DNA of 64,000 nucleotides from Asterias amurensis (Eukaryota > Echinodermata > Asteroidea > Forcipulatida > Asteriidae), in the NCBI RefSeq assembly GCF_032118995.1, contig NC_092668.1, positions 4,071,501 through 4,135,500 of the forward strand, written 5' to 3'. The first letter of the stretch is position 1. Each line of letters begins with the position of its first letter. This document shows positions 1 through 11,308 of the stretch, one piece after another. The notes below the pieces were generated by a model that worked only from the letters and a program-made list of their open reading frames with translations, was not told where the DNA came from and did not search any database. Both the position numbers and the translations under genes were made by a program.

Positions 1-225
1 TGGCAGCCAGCCATGCCCATCAACCCGTGACCACGGAGCACGGCCAGAGATCGTAAAGTGTTTGATTTTCCCCGAGGTATGAAGACCGGATAGTCTGGAA
101 AACCCTCGTGGCACAGCCAGAGAACCAACCCACAACTCAACTCACATTGGCCCCTGGCCGGGTATCGAACCAGGGTCACCTTGGTGAGAGGCGAGCGCTT
201 TCGCACAAGCCAAACCATGCCCCTA
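1..225 (-). repeat. tRNA-derived SINE-like fragment
   Basis: Read on the minus strand this begins with a tRNA-like head: a promoter B-box-like stretch lies around 163-178 (GGTATCGAACCAGGGTC on the plus strand) next to degenerate D-arm-like sequence around 190-220. The segment runs off the left edge, so its full length is unknown. The assignment rests on the tRNA-like B-box pattern only; no second copy in the window was aligned to it. Confidence 0.35.
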
Positions 226-2080
226 ATATCTTAAAACCATATAATAATTGTAAAAAGGTCAGGACATTACTTTTCTGGTGAAACATCAAGTACTTGTTAT
301 CAGATAACCAGTTGTAAAAAAAAAAAGAAAAAAAAAAAATTAAGCTTGCTGTGGAAAAAACCAACAACACTCTACCTCCCTCTCTACCTCCAAAACATGT
401 TTCACGATTACTAGTACGTTTTTATGCTAACAATTATTTTGAGTAACTACCATAAGTGTCTGGTGCCTTTAAGTGAAATGTTTCTCCAAATGCTTTACGG
501 TATCGAAATCTGCTGTAGGCTTCTAACCAAACGTTTTGTGTGCCATTAATTTTAAGAGTGGTTAACCAAATTACTTAATATTCAGACCCTTAAAGTTCAG
601 GACAGTATCTACATCGGGACAAAGTTAGGACCAATACCCAGCTTAATAAGAAGCTTGTATACGAAAACTTAAAAAACATTAACACGCAAACAAGAAGATA
701 AGCACCCCCATCAAATCAAAAGCACATACTGTTCACTCCCTAAAAGTATATTGGATGTCCATTAACGGATGAAACTCACAAACCGTGCGTAATAGTGTAA
801 GGAGGTATTATTTGCAGCGCGGTATATTTAGATTCGACCCAACATGTTCCCTCTGTCGTTGTCGTTCTGCGTCATCAAAGATGACAATGGCAGAGTTTGT
901 TTAAATGATGAGGACGAGAATAAAGAATCTACGTCTATTGTAGATGACGAAGATGAAAAGAATTGGGCGTGGGATGTATTGAAAAAGAAAGAAAGAATAA
1001 CCTGTTTTGAAAACAATAACAAACATTAAGCGATAGGAATGAGGGGGAAAACAATAATTTAATCAAGATTTTGTGTGATGCTGTAACGGGGAAAGTTTGT
1101 GAATGTGTTTTCGTTTGCGGTATCGGCTGAAAGCAGTTCAGGATTTGGCGCCGAAAAAAATTATGTAATCTTTTCGAAAGCATCTTTGTCAAAGTTTCCA
1201 ATCCTTCGTCTTCTTCTTGATCCGAGGATTATTGAGAAAAGTGGACATTGTAAGAGTTTTTGTAAAAATAAAAATGATAAAAGTCTGCAGGGATAAAAGC
1301 CGATGAAATTTTGAAATTTTAAGGCGAAAGAAATCAGAAGACGGGGGGAGTTGATAAAACCCTTTTCACAATGTTTTATACATCAACAGCTCTCCATTGG
1401 TCAATATTGCAAGATTAGCTTTTATGCCAACAATTATTTTGAGTATTTACCAATAATATAGTGACCAGTGCCTTTATATTTCCGATCATGACGGAGCAGA
1501 GAGCGCGGTCGTTGGCACACTGGTAGTACGAGGGTGATAAAGCAAAACGAAAAAAAGACAAGAAAAAAAAAACATCAACAGAAATGGTGTGTCATTTAAT
1601 TTATTTATTTTGGATGGTTCCCAATTCTAGCAGTGTTCAATTCGGGAAAACTACCTAAACCCTGTTATGATTCAATTTATTGACGTGCAAAAACGTTCGT
1701 CTGGTGATGTTCCATTGACATCGGACAATCCAAACCTACGCGACTCGGAGTCTGGTTTAGTAGACGTGTCTGTCAACCAAGTGGAATTATTGGGATTGGG
1801 CCGGGGGCTGGTCAGAAAAAAATCACTTTCGATTAAGATTGGTAAGGTTAAAAAGGTTTTAAAAGAGAATTGTTCTCGTCCCCCGACACCCCCCCCCCCC
1901 CCCCCCCTCCGCCCTCCATTGTCGGTTTGACCTATGACCTAGTGCTTCTCGGTACATTGTATTCTGTCGCGAACGCGTGCACAGTTGACCGTACAGTTTC
2001 ATCCACGATTAGGCAGAAGGACTAATGTGAAGTTTAGGGATTGGATATTGTAAAAGCTTCCGGGAAGGGAAGCCCTCAAG
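226..2080. other. Intergenic stretch without a convincing gene
   Basis: AT-rich DNA. A 61-codon acidic reading frame at 844-1029 (plus) and an 87-codon frame at 1667-1930 ending in a proline run encoded by a poly-C tract were examined. Neither has a recognisable domain, and neither has clear splice or promoter context. A partial family A end lies near 1360-1480 (the phrases resembling CAACAGCTCTCCATTG and CCAATAATATAGTGACCAGTGCC). Nothing else is recognised. Confidence 0.4.
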
Positions 2081-2084
2081 TGTT

Positions 2085-2640
2085 TGCCGTGGGCCCAATT
2101 TATAGAACTGCTTATTAGCAGAAAATATTGCTTAAAGGGAAGGTACACGTTTGGTAATTACTCAAAACAAATATTAACTTAAAAACCGACTTGGTAACGA
2201 GAATTGGAGAGCATGTTGATAGTATAAAGCATTGTGAGAAACGGCTCCCTCTGAAGTAGCATACATTTTGAGTAAGAGGTAATTTCCCACTAAAATAATA
2301 AAAGACTTCTAGCTAGAAGTGTTTTATTCCTATCTGAAAGCACACAAATTCGTCCAACAAGGGTGTTGTTTCTCTCATCATTTTCTCGCAACTTCGATGA
2401 CCAATTTAGCTCAAATTTTCACAGGCTTGTTATTTTATGCTTATGTTGGAAGTGAGAAGACTGGTCGCTGACAATTACTTAACGTGTACCTTCCCTTTAA
2501 CACTTGTTTTGCTTAGCAGTATTGTATCCAGCTACAAATTGTGCACGAGAAAAGTATGTTCGATGTGTGTGTGTTTTATTCTGGTTAGCTCAGTTTTGTT
2601 GTGATTGTAGCTTTGTTAAAGCAACTCTATGAATTTGGGC
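2085..2640. repeat. Family E foldback split by a family B element
   Basis: The left E end is at about 2090-2126 (GGGCCCAATTTATAGAACTG). The right end is at about 2503-2640, finishing with the inverted counterpart (CAACTCTATGAATTTGGGC). Between them, about 2127-2503, is a separate inverted-repeat element whose ends are AAAGGGAAGGTACACGT and its reverse complement. The E element was therefore present first and B inserted into it. The internal sequence of B resembles family A (GGTAATTACTCAAAA near its end, AACGAGAATTGGAGAGC further in). Confidence 0.65.
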
Positions 2641-2699
2641 ACTGGCATGGTTTGGGAAGAGTCCCGATGGCCACAGGGCCTTCTTTTTGGGTGTTGGGT

Positions 2700-3246
2700 T
2701 GGACATTGAAGTTCTTGACAAGTCGTCTACTGGTATCGAGCATGATTTAAAGGCAGTGGACACTATTGGTAATTGTCAAAGACTATAGCCTTCACAGTTG
2801 GTGTATCTCAACATATGCATAAAATAACTTACCTGTGAAAAATTGAGCTCAATCGGTCATTGAACTTGCGAGATAATAATGACAGAAAAAAACACCCTTG
2901 TCACACGAAGTTGTGTGCGTTTAGATGGTTGATTTCGAGACCTCAAGTTCTAAATCTGAGGTTTCGAAATCAAATTCGTGGAAAATTACGTCTTTCTCTA
3001 AAACTATGGCACTTCAGAGGGAGCCGTTTCTCACAATGTTTTATACCATCAACCTCTCCCCATTATTCGTCACCAAGTAAGGTTTTATGGCAATAATTAT
3101 TTTGAGTAATTACCAATAGTGTCCACTGCCTTTAAATCGCACTGTAAAAGGTCACAAAGTTGCACAATTTTGTAACCTTTTATAGTGCGATGATTTAAAT
3201 CATGTTCGATACACGTAGACGACAAGTTTAAAAACTTCAAATGGGC
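2700..3246. repeat. Foldback arms enclosing a family A element
   Basis: Outer arms of about 45 bp at 2705-2748 and 3200-3243 are imperfect inverted copies (GACAAGTCGTCTAC on the left, GTAGACGACAAG on the right). Inside, 2746-3137 is a complete family A element with ends TTTAAAGGCAGTGGACAC and GTGTCCACTGCCTTTAAA. Beside it, at 3137-3190, is a small hairpin (TCGCACTGTAAAAGGT paired with ACCTTTTATAGTGCGA). Confidence 0.65.
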
Positions 3247-3265
3247 AACAGAAATAGAGACCATG

Positions 3266-3650
3266 TCGAATTTTAAAGTCAGAATACTTTTTAGTAATTG
3301 CCAAGGACAATTCTCACCTGGTGTATCCCATGTATAAAATTACAACTCTGTGGAATTTTGGGCCCAATTGGTAATTGAAGTTGCAAGAAAATATTGAAAC
3401 AAAAAACCCCAGTATTGTTGCATAGAAACGTTTTGCTATTAGAGGCCTGCGAAAGGCTTCGCGCCTAAAGGCTTCGTGCATATATTATTAAACCTTTAAT
3501 ATTCATGATTTTGGCAAAAAGTTCAAAGGAAGTCGTTTCTAACAATGTGTTATCAAACGGCTCCTCGAGTGTTTTTTACCAAGTAAGTTATGAGTGCTCT
3601 AAAGTTAACTTGTTGAGTTAATACCAAAAGTACACTCTGCCTGAGTAAAG
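3266..3650. repeat. Divergent family A element
   Basis: Degenerate relative of the 2746-3137 element. It keeps the internal phrases CAATTGGTAATTGAAGTTGC and TTCAAAGGAAGTCGTTTC in the same order, and its diverged right end reads roughly ACCAAAAGTACACTCTGCCT. It looks like an old copy. Confidence 0.5.
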
Positions 3651-4509
3651 ATATAGTTAGGATCTTTTATTTTTCTTTTCTTGTCTAAAAAAAAAAAAAA
3701 AAAATTATAGTATTTGTAAGACATAGAAGGGAGGCTCATTCGGCGAAGAAAAAGAATTTCCAAGAAACATTGACAGAAAAGATTGTTTGTTTGAAATTAT
3801 TTTATCTTGTCCGTTGCGTTGGGGGGGGGGGGGGTTGGAATGCATCTTTCCGTTCCAGGATTCTGTTTGACGTCACATCCGGGAACCATAGCCATGGTCA
3901 CCCTAAAACGTTCACAGACCATTGGCATCCGCAGAGTGGGATGCACCAAAAACACGAGCCAAAAACAAACCAAAAATCCCAAACCAAAACAGCAGTGAAA
4001 AAAAGTGCACAATAATTTGTTGTTATGACAGAAAAGTTTGATGAACCACGTCGGACTGAAGTGACTAAAGGGGTGTTTGTCTTTTTGACACCGGAAAAGT
4101 TTTAAAACCAATTAGTTTCTGCAAGTTAAAAGGGAAACTCATAAATACCTCAGACAGTTTCGCTATTCCTATTGGTGGAGAGCGCGTCATGTCGGGGTGT
4201 TTAAACCTTTGATAATGATCAGTGTTTATAACCGGTTGTGAGCGGGACAGTTTCTTCATTCCTATTGGTCGAGAGCAACGGCTGGAACAGTTTGTGCCAC
4301 ATCACGCGATACGCGCGACGCGCACAGCAATCTCCTTATTAAAGAAGTTGTTTACCCGAGGGCCTTATCATTTCATAGCTGGAGGGGTGTTGTGTTGACA
4401 GAAATTATTGAACAATTATAATTGTTGCATTTATTTTACTTTTTGACCAAAAAGTGTTGATGTTTTTTGACCGAAAAGGTATTTATGAATGGGAATCAAA
4501 GTGTGTTGA

Positions 4510-4636
4510 ATCGGTTTTTAACTAGTGGTTTAAACCCGCCGAGGCCTGGTTCTTGATAATTTACCTCGACTTCGTCTCGGTAAAATAATCAAGAACCAGG
4601 CCTCGTTGAGTTTAAACCACTAGTTGAAAACCTCTT
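4510..4636. repeat. Long hairpin (foldback) sequence
   Basis: The left arm at about 4516-4560 carries AACTAGTGGTTTAAAC and GAGGCCTGGTTCTTGAT. The right arm at about 4588-4632 carries the reverse complements ATCAAGAACCAGGCCTC and GTTTAAACCACTAGTTG. A short spacer between them is itself partly palindromic. No coding content. Confidence 0.7.
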
Positions 4637-4805
4637 CACCACACATTGATTCTCTTATTGATACAACTTCCAAAAAGATTTTAGCCACTTGTCTGCAATG
4701 TTGCATGTACACCAAACACTGTATAAAACTGGGATGTTAAAATTGAAAACAATGGGTCATATATCGCTTCAAAACAAGGGCAACCAAACGTCATACAAAA
4801 CTATG

Positions 4806-5300
4806 TTAAAGGCACTGGGGTGGATTTCACAAAGGTAGTCCTAACTTAGGACTAGTCCTAGGCAATGTTAAGAGATAGGACTGGTCCTAAGTTAGGACCA
4901 GTAACTCATCCTAACTTAGGAATGGTCCTATCTCTTAGCATTGCCTATAGGACTAGTCCTAAGTTAGGACTACCTTTGTGAAATCCACCCCTGGACACTG
5001 TTTGTAGTTGTCAAAGACCAGTCTTCTCACTTGGTGTTTCCCATCATATGCATAAAATAACAAACCTGTGAACATTTGGAATCAATTGGTCATCACAGTT
5101 GCAAGAGAATAATGAAAAAGAAAAACACAAAATGTGTGCGCTTTCATCTGCCCAATAAAAGGCTTCAGCTGAAGTCTTTTATTATTTGAGTGAGAAATCA
5201 CCTCTTTCTCAAAAACTACGTTACTTCAGAAGGAACAGCTCTCCATTGCTCGTTATACCGAATAAAGTTAAATGCTAACATAATTTTGATGAGAATATAC
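4806..5300. repeat. Family A element containing a family F palindrome
   Basis: The A end TTAAAGGCACTGG at 4806-4818 is interrupted by a near-perfect palindrome at about 4818-4992, and A sequence then resumes with CTGGACACTGTTTGTAG. The palindrome's arms read GGTGGATTTCACAAAGGTAG and its reverse complement, with repeated CCTAACTTAGGAC units inside. CTGG at both junctions is a candidate target duplication. The A sequence continues to about 5300 with the usual internal phrases. Confidence 0.7.
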
Positions 5301-6397
5301 CAATTTTTATTCTCTCTTAATGTGACAACACCCATTGTGTCACTTTTAACACCACAGTTTTTGCAGTAGCTATTTACTCACAAACACACCCCCCAAAAAG
5401 AGCGAATATTTCGCCGAAATCGTCAAAATTCAAAGTATATAATTGTTTGGCACAAATCTATTATTGTTCATGTATACGAAACTTGGAGTTAATTTTTAGG
5501 TATGTGGTATGTACATCCGTGCAGAAAAGAGTGCCATCCTGTACCTGGGTTTGAAGTGAATTAATTTGATGGCATTTTGTGGTGGAGTTTCGCTAAGAAA
5601 TGTGAGTTTTAACCCCGAGGAATGGGGACGTAAAGCCTGGTATTTTTAATATTTTAAATGGAAAAAGAAAACGCAACCTGCCCCAAGTATTTGGGTGTGT
5701 CTCATCATACATTTTGGTCACGTCAGATAATAACAGTAACCCGGTGAGTTTTCGGTGAATTTCACCCCGCATTTATGGTCTAAAAATTCTCGTTATCTGA
5801 CGTAAATATCACATGAAAAACATAAAACCAAAATAAATATCGAAATAAATAAATCACTTTGTCACTTAGGAACACCTGTGTGTTTATATCCAGGATTTGT
5901 ACTGTATCGGAGCATGACAGATCATGAGCCTCCGTCTTGACCCACGACCTTTCACCTTTGACCTTCAATCATAATGGGAAACAACCAGCCACAATAGGAT
6001 ACAATTTCGTAAGTATTTTGTGGCTTTTCCTTGCACATATCTTTAGGTTATTGACCCTTCCCTTAATGGTGGCAGTTTACCAGGGGGAGGACTGAGCGAA
6101 GACTGAATGTTTCTGACTTGAAATCGATTTTGTGAATAAAAACCTTTTTACAGCGAGCTGCGAGAACCCACTTATAGTGTGCTGACGCATTTATGTGTTG
6201 TGTCTGCCAATAGCATTAGTATGTGAAGTTTGATGCAATGTCCTCAAATCAGTCTTAAAACTTATACGCACCCATGCAAGGTTGAAACAGCAGGGTAGCG
6301 GCTGGAGTGGAATGGGTAGGGTGTGTTGGGTTGGGTTGGAGTGGGGTGTGGGGGTACCCGGGTGTGATGGGGTGTGTTGGGGTTGGTTGGGGTTAGG
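5301..6397. other. Intergenic stretch, nothing recognised
   Basis: No gene, tRNA-like or clear repeat structure was recognised apart from a G/T-rich low-complexity patch at about 6295-6400 built from GGGT and GGTTGG runs. Confidence 0.35.
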
Positions 6398-6950
6398 GAG
6401 TCGTACCCCCAATCTACCACTTCGTATGGGAATGTACTGACTTTCATTTCGTCAGGACGTCCAATTAGGGGTTTGGGAGAAGGAAGTTGAGGTTGGAACT
6501 TTTCAGAGAGCTGCTGACAGACCAATTACCCATGACGTCACATTCTAACTAAGACAGCGCACTCACTGAGGGGAGGGGGGGGGGGGTCTCGAATCTACCA
6601 CCCCCTTAAGATGTCTAATTAGGGGTTCGGGAGAAGGAAGTTGAGGTTGGAACTTTTCAGAGAGCTGCTGACAGACCAATTACACATGACGTCACACTCT
6701 AACAAAGTCAGCGCACTCACTGAGGGAGTTGGGGGGGGGGGGGGTTGTCGAGTCCCGAATTTACCACCCCGTTAAGATGTTAAATTAAAGGTTAGGGAGA
6801 AGGAAGTTGAGGTTGGAACTTGAAACCTTTCAGCGAGCTGCCGAAAGACCCTTTACACATGACGTCTCACATAGACAGCGCCCTCAATGAGGGGTGTTGT
6901 ATCCCCAAATCTACCACTTTTTTTTGGGGGGGGGGGGGGGGTCGATTACG
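6398..6950. repeat. Tandem repeat, about 154-166 bp units
   Basis: A unit holding AGGAAGTTGAGGTTGGAACT, then GAGCTGC, GACAGACC and ATGACGTCACA, recurs with the AGGAAG landmark at 6481, 6635 and 6801, giving about 3.4 units. Length differences come mostly from the poly-G tract in each unit (about 6569-6587, 6728-6744, 6924-6943). No coding content. Confidence 0.75.
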
Positions 6951-7471
6951 GCATAAACAAAACTTTACCCAAACACAGTGATTAGAAAATACCAGAATGT
7001 TTTGCTAATTATTCCCTTTTGCAAACCAAATCAACATTCGGCATCTACGTATTTCTTTTTTATAACCATTTTTTCTTTTGTCTTCAATATTGTTGTCTTC
7101 TGTAAATACTTCTAGAGGCTTGAGCCCACTCTTAACTTAAAGCAGGGCAAATGTTCTTGCGCCACACTTGGGAGAAGCGACGCATTGGCCTACCGATTTT
7201 CGCAATCCCTTGAAACGGGATTTAAATTGAACAATACCTTCTAGAATTTGTTCGACTTTGTTGCGAGAAATAACAGCCAATTAAGGGACTCTACGTGACC
7301 TACATTTTACTTGGTTTTCCTGGCCAAGTGATCGACCTCACGAAAAATCTTTGCCTACGTGCGAGAATGAACAATGAGCGGGAAGCTTTCCCTGGAAAAA
7401 AAAAATTACAAAAGGTCCCATTTTCAAAACCTGATCATTATGCAATATTAGTTGGATTGTGGTTTTAGTTA

Positions 7472-7740
7472 TTAAAGGCACTGGACACTATTGGTTATTT
7501 CTCAAAATAATTGTTGAGCATAAAAACTTGGTAACGAGCAATGAAGAGCTGTTGACAGTATGAAATATTGTGAAAACGTTGTGCTTTCTCTGAAGTAACG
7601 TAGTTTTCGAGAAAGAAGTAATTTCTCACTAAAAACATTTGAATTGAATTCGAGAACTCAGCTGAGGTATCGAATTCAAGGCATCTGAAAGCACACAACT
7701 TGCTTGACAAGGGTGTTTTTTTTCTAATTCATTATTCACT
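7472..7740. repeat. Family A element, truncated
   Basis: The left end ATTAAAGGCACTGGACACTA is followed by the right-hand half of the family in inverse orientation, then the central GAATTCGAGAACTCAGCTGAGG palindrome region near 7646-7680, and stops in a T run near 7720. The opposite terminal repeat is missing. Confidence 0.65.
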
Positions 7741-8026
7741 CGCATCAATATTTAAGCATCATTACATACAACAACAACTGAAACATCATTATTACATTAC
7801 TACCAACATGCAGGGAAAACTGATCCAATCAAAATGTATTTAAAAAAAATTATACAAAAATGTATTGACCCATTTCACCTGACGTCATCATCAGAAAAAT
7901 CTTGAGTGCGCCATACTGGTGGGCAATTTCACTGTGCGTTTTCATATATAACTCCATGCTGTGAAAGTGCGCATTTTAGGCGACGCGGCGTTACGTAATA
8001 CATGTGAACCTAACTTGCCCACCAAC

Positions 8027-8276
8027 ATGGGGCCAATTTCATTGAGCTGCTTATGCAAAGAAATTTGCTTAAGCACGAAAATAGCTTGCTTATTTTAAAC
8101 ATGTTACTGGCCAAAATTTCCTGCCATATACATTGCTTATGACTAGTATTAAGCTGTTGTTTACTTAGCATTACAATTGAGTGGAGTCTTGGCCGGTAAT
8201 CTGATTTTACTAAGCAATGAATTTTTTGCTTAAGCAATTTTTTTTGCTTAAGCAGCTCTATGAAATTGGGCCATGG
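8027..8276. repeat. Family E foldback element
   Basis: Ends GGGGCCAATTTCATTGAGC and GCTCTATGAAATTGGGCC are inverted copies enclosing about 200 bp rich in GCTTAAGCA and GCTTA motifs. It closely resembles the element at 33232-33477. Confidence 0.75.
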
Positions 8277-8649
8277 TGAGCGTGGCATTAGACCTATACT
8301 TTCCCTTTACCATTTTATCGCAAAATGCGACGTCATGATATTAGTAACTTTGTGAGTAAGATTGGAATGCTAGGTCCTGGTTATCACGCCCTATCATCCT
8401 CCTAGCCAAAGAAGCCATATTTGGTTCATAACAACACAACAGGAAGACAATACAAAATATTCAGGACAGCAATGACGATGGCTGAAATAATAGGGAACAA
8501 ACATAACCACAACAATCATTCGAAACTATAACTGTCATAATACAAAATGAGCCATGGGTGCGGAAGGGAGCCACGCCTCTCATCTAATTACCAACTATAA
8601 ATTGCAGGAATATTTCAAAAGCAGGGTATACTTTGGGTAGTAGTCACAC

Positions 8650-9223
8650 AGACCAGCCGTCAATTTCACCAAACTCTTTTTAACTTAGGATAAATCTTAT
8701 AGGACTTAGGACGAGTTAAGTTCCGTATCCAAAGACTTTAGCCGTCGATTTCACCAAACTCTTCCTATAGACTTTAGCCGTCGATTTCACCAAACTCTTC
8801 CTAACTTAGGATAGGACAAGTCCCAGCCCTGCAAACCTTAAAGGAACATTACATAATTGGTTTTTGATAACAAAAACAGTTGTTGGCAGTGTAAGCACTT
8901 CATGTAATCCACCATATACATGAACTGACAAACCTGTAGAAGTTTTAGATCGATCGGCCATCTGGGTCACGAGAAAAAGTGAAAAACCGATTACAAATTT
9001 TGCATTGCATCGATGCCAAAGTAAAAATGAATAAAACGCTCACTGAGCGATAAACTCCAAACGCGAAGTTAGATTATTTACTTCTCATCAAATAATATGA
9101 CATTTCAGACAGAAATATTTCCAGGGATGTTTTCAACTATCATCATCATTTGACCGTGTAATTTGTATGTAAATCTGTGATCGTCACGATTTTGTTTCTA
9201 CCAAGTCTGTAACGTCCCTTTAA
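8650..9223. repeat. Family F fragment with an inserted inverted-repeat element
   Basis: F-type sequence with three CGATTTCACCAAACTC starts (about 8661, 8734, 8774) leads into a separate element at about 8842-9223. That element has ends CTTAAAGGAACATTACATAA and a diverged inverse near TGTAACGTCCCTTTAAG. F sequence (ATTAATCCTAAGTTAGGACG) resumes directly after it. Confidence 0.55.
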
Positions 9224-9945
9224 GATTAATCCTAAGTTAGGACGAGTTACTCGCCCTAACTCGAGATAGGATTAATCCTAGTGTTTCGTGAAATCTGATG
9301 TAGGACGCATTGAACCCATCCTAAGTTAGGACGAGTTACTCGTCCTAACTCGAGTTATAGGATTAATCCTAGTGTTTCGTGAAATCTGATGTAGGACGCA
9401 TTGAACCCATCCTAAGTTAGGACGAGTTACTCGCCCTAACTCGAGATAGGATTAATCCTAGTGTTTCGTGAAATCTGATGTAGGACGCATTGAACCCATC
9501 CTAAGTTAGGACGAGTTACTCGTCCTAACTCGAGTTATAGGATTAATCCTAGTGTTTCGTGAAATCTGATGTAGGACGCATTGAACCCATCCTAAGTTAG
9601 GACGAGTTACTCGTCCTAACTCGAGTTATAGGATTAATCCTAGTGTTTCGTGAAATCTGATGTAGGACGCATTGAACCCATCCTAAGTTAGGACGAGTTA
9701 CTCGTCCTAACTCGAGTTATAGGATTAATCCTAGTGTTTCGTGAAATCTGATGTAGGACGCATTGAACCCATCCTAAGTTAGGACGAGTTACTCGTCCTA
9801 ACTCGAGTTATAGGATTAATCCTAGTGTTTCGTGAAATCTGATGTAGGACGCATTGAACCCATCCTAAGTTGAACGAGTTACTCGTCCTAACTCGAGTTA
9901 TAGGATTAATCCTAGCGTTTCGTGAAATCGGCTTTAGTATCATCT
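9224..9945. repeat. Tandem array of a 91-bp palindromic unit
   Basis: The landmark TAGGACGCATTGAACCC occurs at 9301, 9392, 9481, 9572, 9663, 9754 and 9845: spacing 91 bp, with one 89-bp step. Each unit holds inverted CCTAAGTTAGGACGAGTTAC / TCGTCCTAACTCGAG and TAGGATTAATCCTA segments. Two variants differ by GTCC versus GCCC in the centre and by CTCGAGTTATAGG versus CTCGAGATAGG. The unit resembles the middle of family F elements, so the array probably grew from one. Confidence 0.9.
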
Positions 9946-10175
9946 CTTAGTGTACCCATACATTAGCGTAACAAACCTGTGCAAATTTATAGGCACAATT
10001 GGTCATCGAAGTTACAAGCAAATACTGAAAGAAAAACACCCTTGTTGCATTACAATATTGTGTGCTTTCCCAGATGCCCGGAGAAAAGCTTCTTGACGGA
10101 GCCTTTCTCAGATTCTAATTTTGGGGTGCCTCTTTCTCGAAAATTACTTTACTTTAAAAAAATGTTTATAACATG
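9946..10175. repeat. Family A internal fragment
   Basis: Contains the A-family order AACAAACCTGTGCAAATTTA, CAATTGGTCATCGAAGTTAC, GAAAAACACCCTTGTTGC and a CTTTCTCGAAAATTACTTTA region. Neither terminal repeat is present. The internal phrase ending AGCCTTTCTCAGATTC matches the triplicated element at 26385-27115. Confidence 0.5.
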
Positions 10176-11085
10176 ACATTTTGGAATACTACAACTAAAT
10201 GCCCTATCTTTAACCAGTGGCTGAAACTATACCCGAAACCACTGTCACAACAAAAGGAGAGGCAGAAGGGTTGCCCGTCTCTCTCTCTCTCAAAAAAGAA
10301 CAAAACTCATGCAGGAACATCTTTAATTAACTCGCTGAAACAAATTTCTCATCATTCGATCGCCGTCTCAGTTGTCAAAGGGCAGTTCCATGTTCTTGCA
10401 GCTTTTTAAATGTCTTACAAATAGTGCAAAACTAACTGACTCTTCTGACGTCTTGGTGTTTACTCTTAACATGTGTTCATATAGCCACTGTATACTCAGT
10501 ACTTTCCCGAGTTGTGTGGAAAAAGAAAAAGAAAAAAAAGCAGTGACTCTTCATTTCACTTTTAAAGAAACTACGATTTGGAGGATCAGGGGCAAGTGCC
10601 ATCTTTTTGAGACTACACTCGTAACAAGTATGACGTCACATTTCATAATTATATTATAATATTACTACGTTATTAAATCATCACTTAAGACCCCCCCCCC
10701 CCCCTCTTTCTGGGCTAATTTGATTTGAAACCTAAAAAGCAGGATTTCCTTCCCAACTCATCCGGAACGAAATTCATCTTTCGTTTAGGAGTGGAACACC
10801 GCAGATGTCCCTTCCACCAATCCATGGGGTTGTCTTAAAAGGTGATGTGCACCGGAAACAGCCGTAGGCTAATGTTTCAGATCATTGGAATCAGAACGTA
10901 CACTTGAGATCGCGATCTCACTTGACATCAAATAGATGCGGGGTTCACTTACCTATATGACCTATTTATAGCTAATGACATAATCATATATCGCTTGCAC
11001 GGTCGCAATGACAAAGATGATCCACATTAATATCAAACGGACGATGTAATTGGCGCCAAAAACTGCGACCCGGAAAACTGCAGTT
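10176..11085. other. Region upstream of protease 1, no gene seen
   Basis: Includes a poly-C run at about 10690-10704 and a GAAAAAGAAAAAGAAAAAA patch near 10520. No coding signal was recognised. The last part, near 11045-11055, has ATTGG (an inverse CCAAT) about 45 bp before the candidate TATA box. Confidence 0.35.
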
Positions 11086-11093
11086 TGCAATAC

Positions 11094-11101
11094 TATAAAT
11101 A
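11094..11101 (+). promoter_or_regulatory. Candidate TATA box of protease 1
   Basis: TATAAATA about 210 bp upstream of the chosen start codon, with an inverse CCAAT motif about 45 bp further upstream and TCAGTTG about 40 bp downstream as a possible initiator. This is position and motif reading only; no transcript was seen. Confidence 0.45.
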
Positions 11102-11308
11102 CAACCTGTGTAGCGGCAGGATGGGCCATTGAATCAGTTGAAATAGAAGCGAGAACAGGTCTAAAGTTCCAACTTTGGAGGACGGAAAAAGGCAAATCTG
11201 TACAGCACGAACTTTCAGAGTCAACAACGTACCGCACGGAAGCCATTGAGACTTGGTGCACGTAATATTAGTCAGAGTTTCTCAACCCTTGAGAGTGAAA
11301 AACAAAAA

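Noticed and set aside
844..1029. 61-codon acidic reading frame (DDEDEKNWAWDVLKKKE region)
   Set aside because: No domain, no promoter, no convincing splice sites, and a similar-length frame exists on the opposite strand. Kept only as part of an intergenic stretch.
1667..1930. 87-codon frame ending in polyproline
   Set aside because: The proline tail comes from a poly-C tract and the rest has no recognisable family.
7495..8288. Minus-strand frames of 70-90 codons
   Set aside because: They lie wholly in family A and E elements and recur wherever those elements are present.
9224..9945. CRISPR-like array
   Set aside because: Units are contiguous without unique spacers and the genome is eukaryotic; it is a simple tandem repeat.
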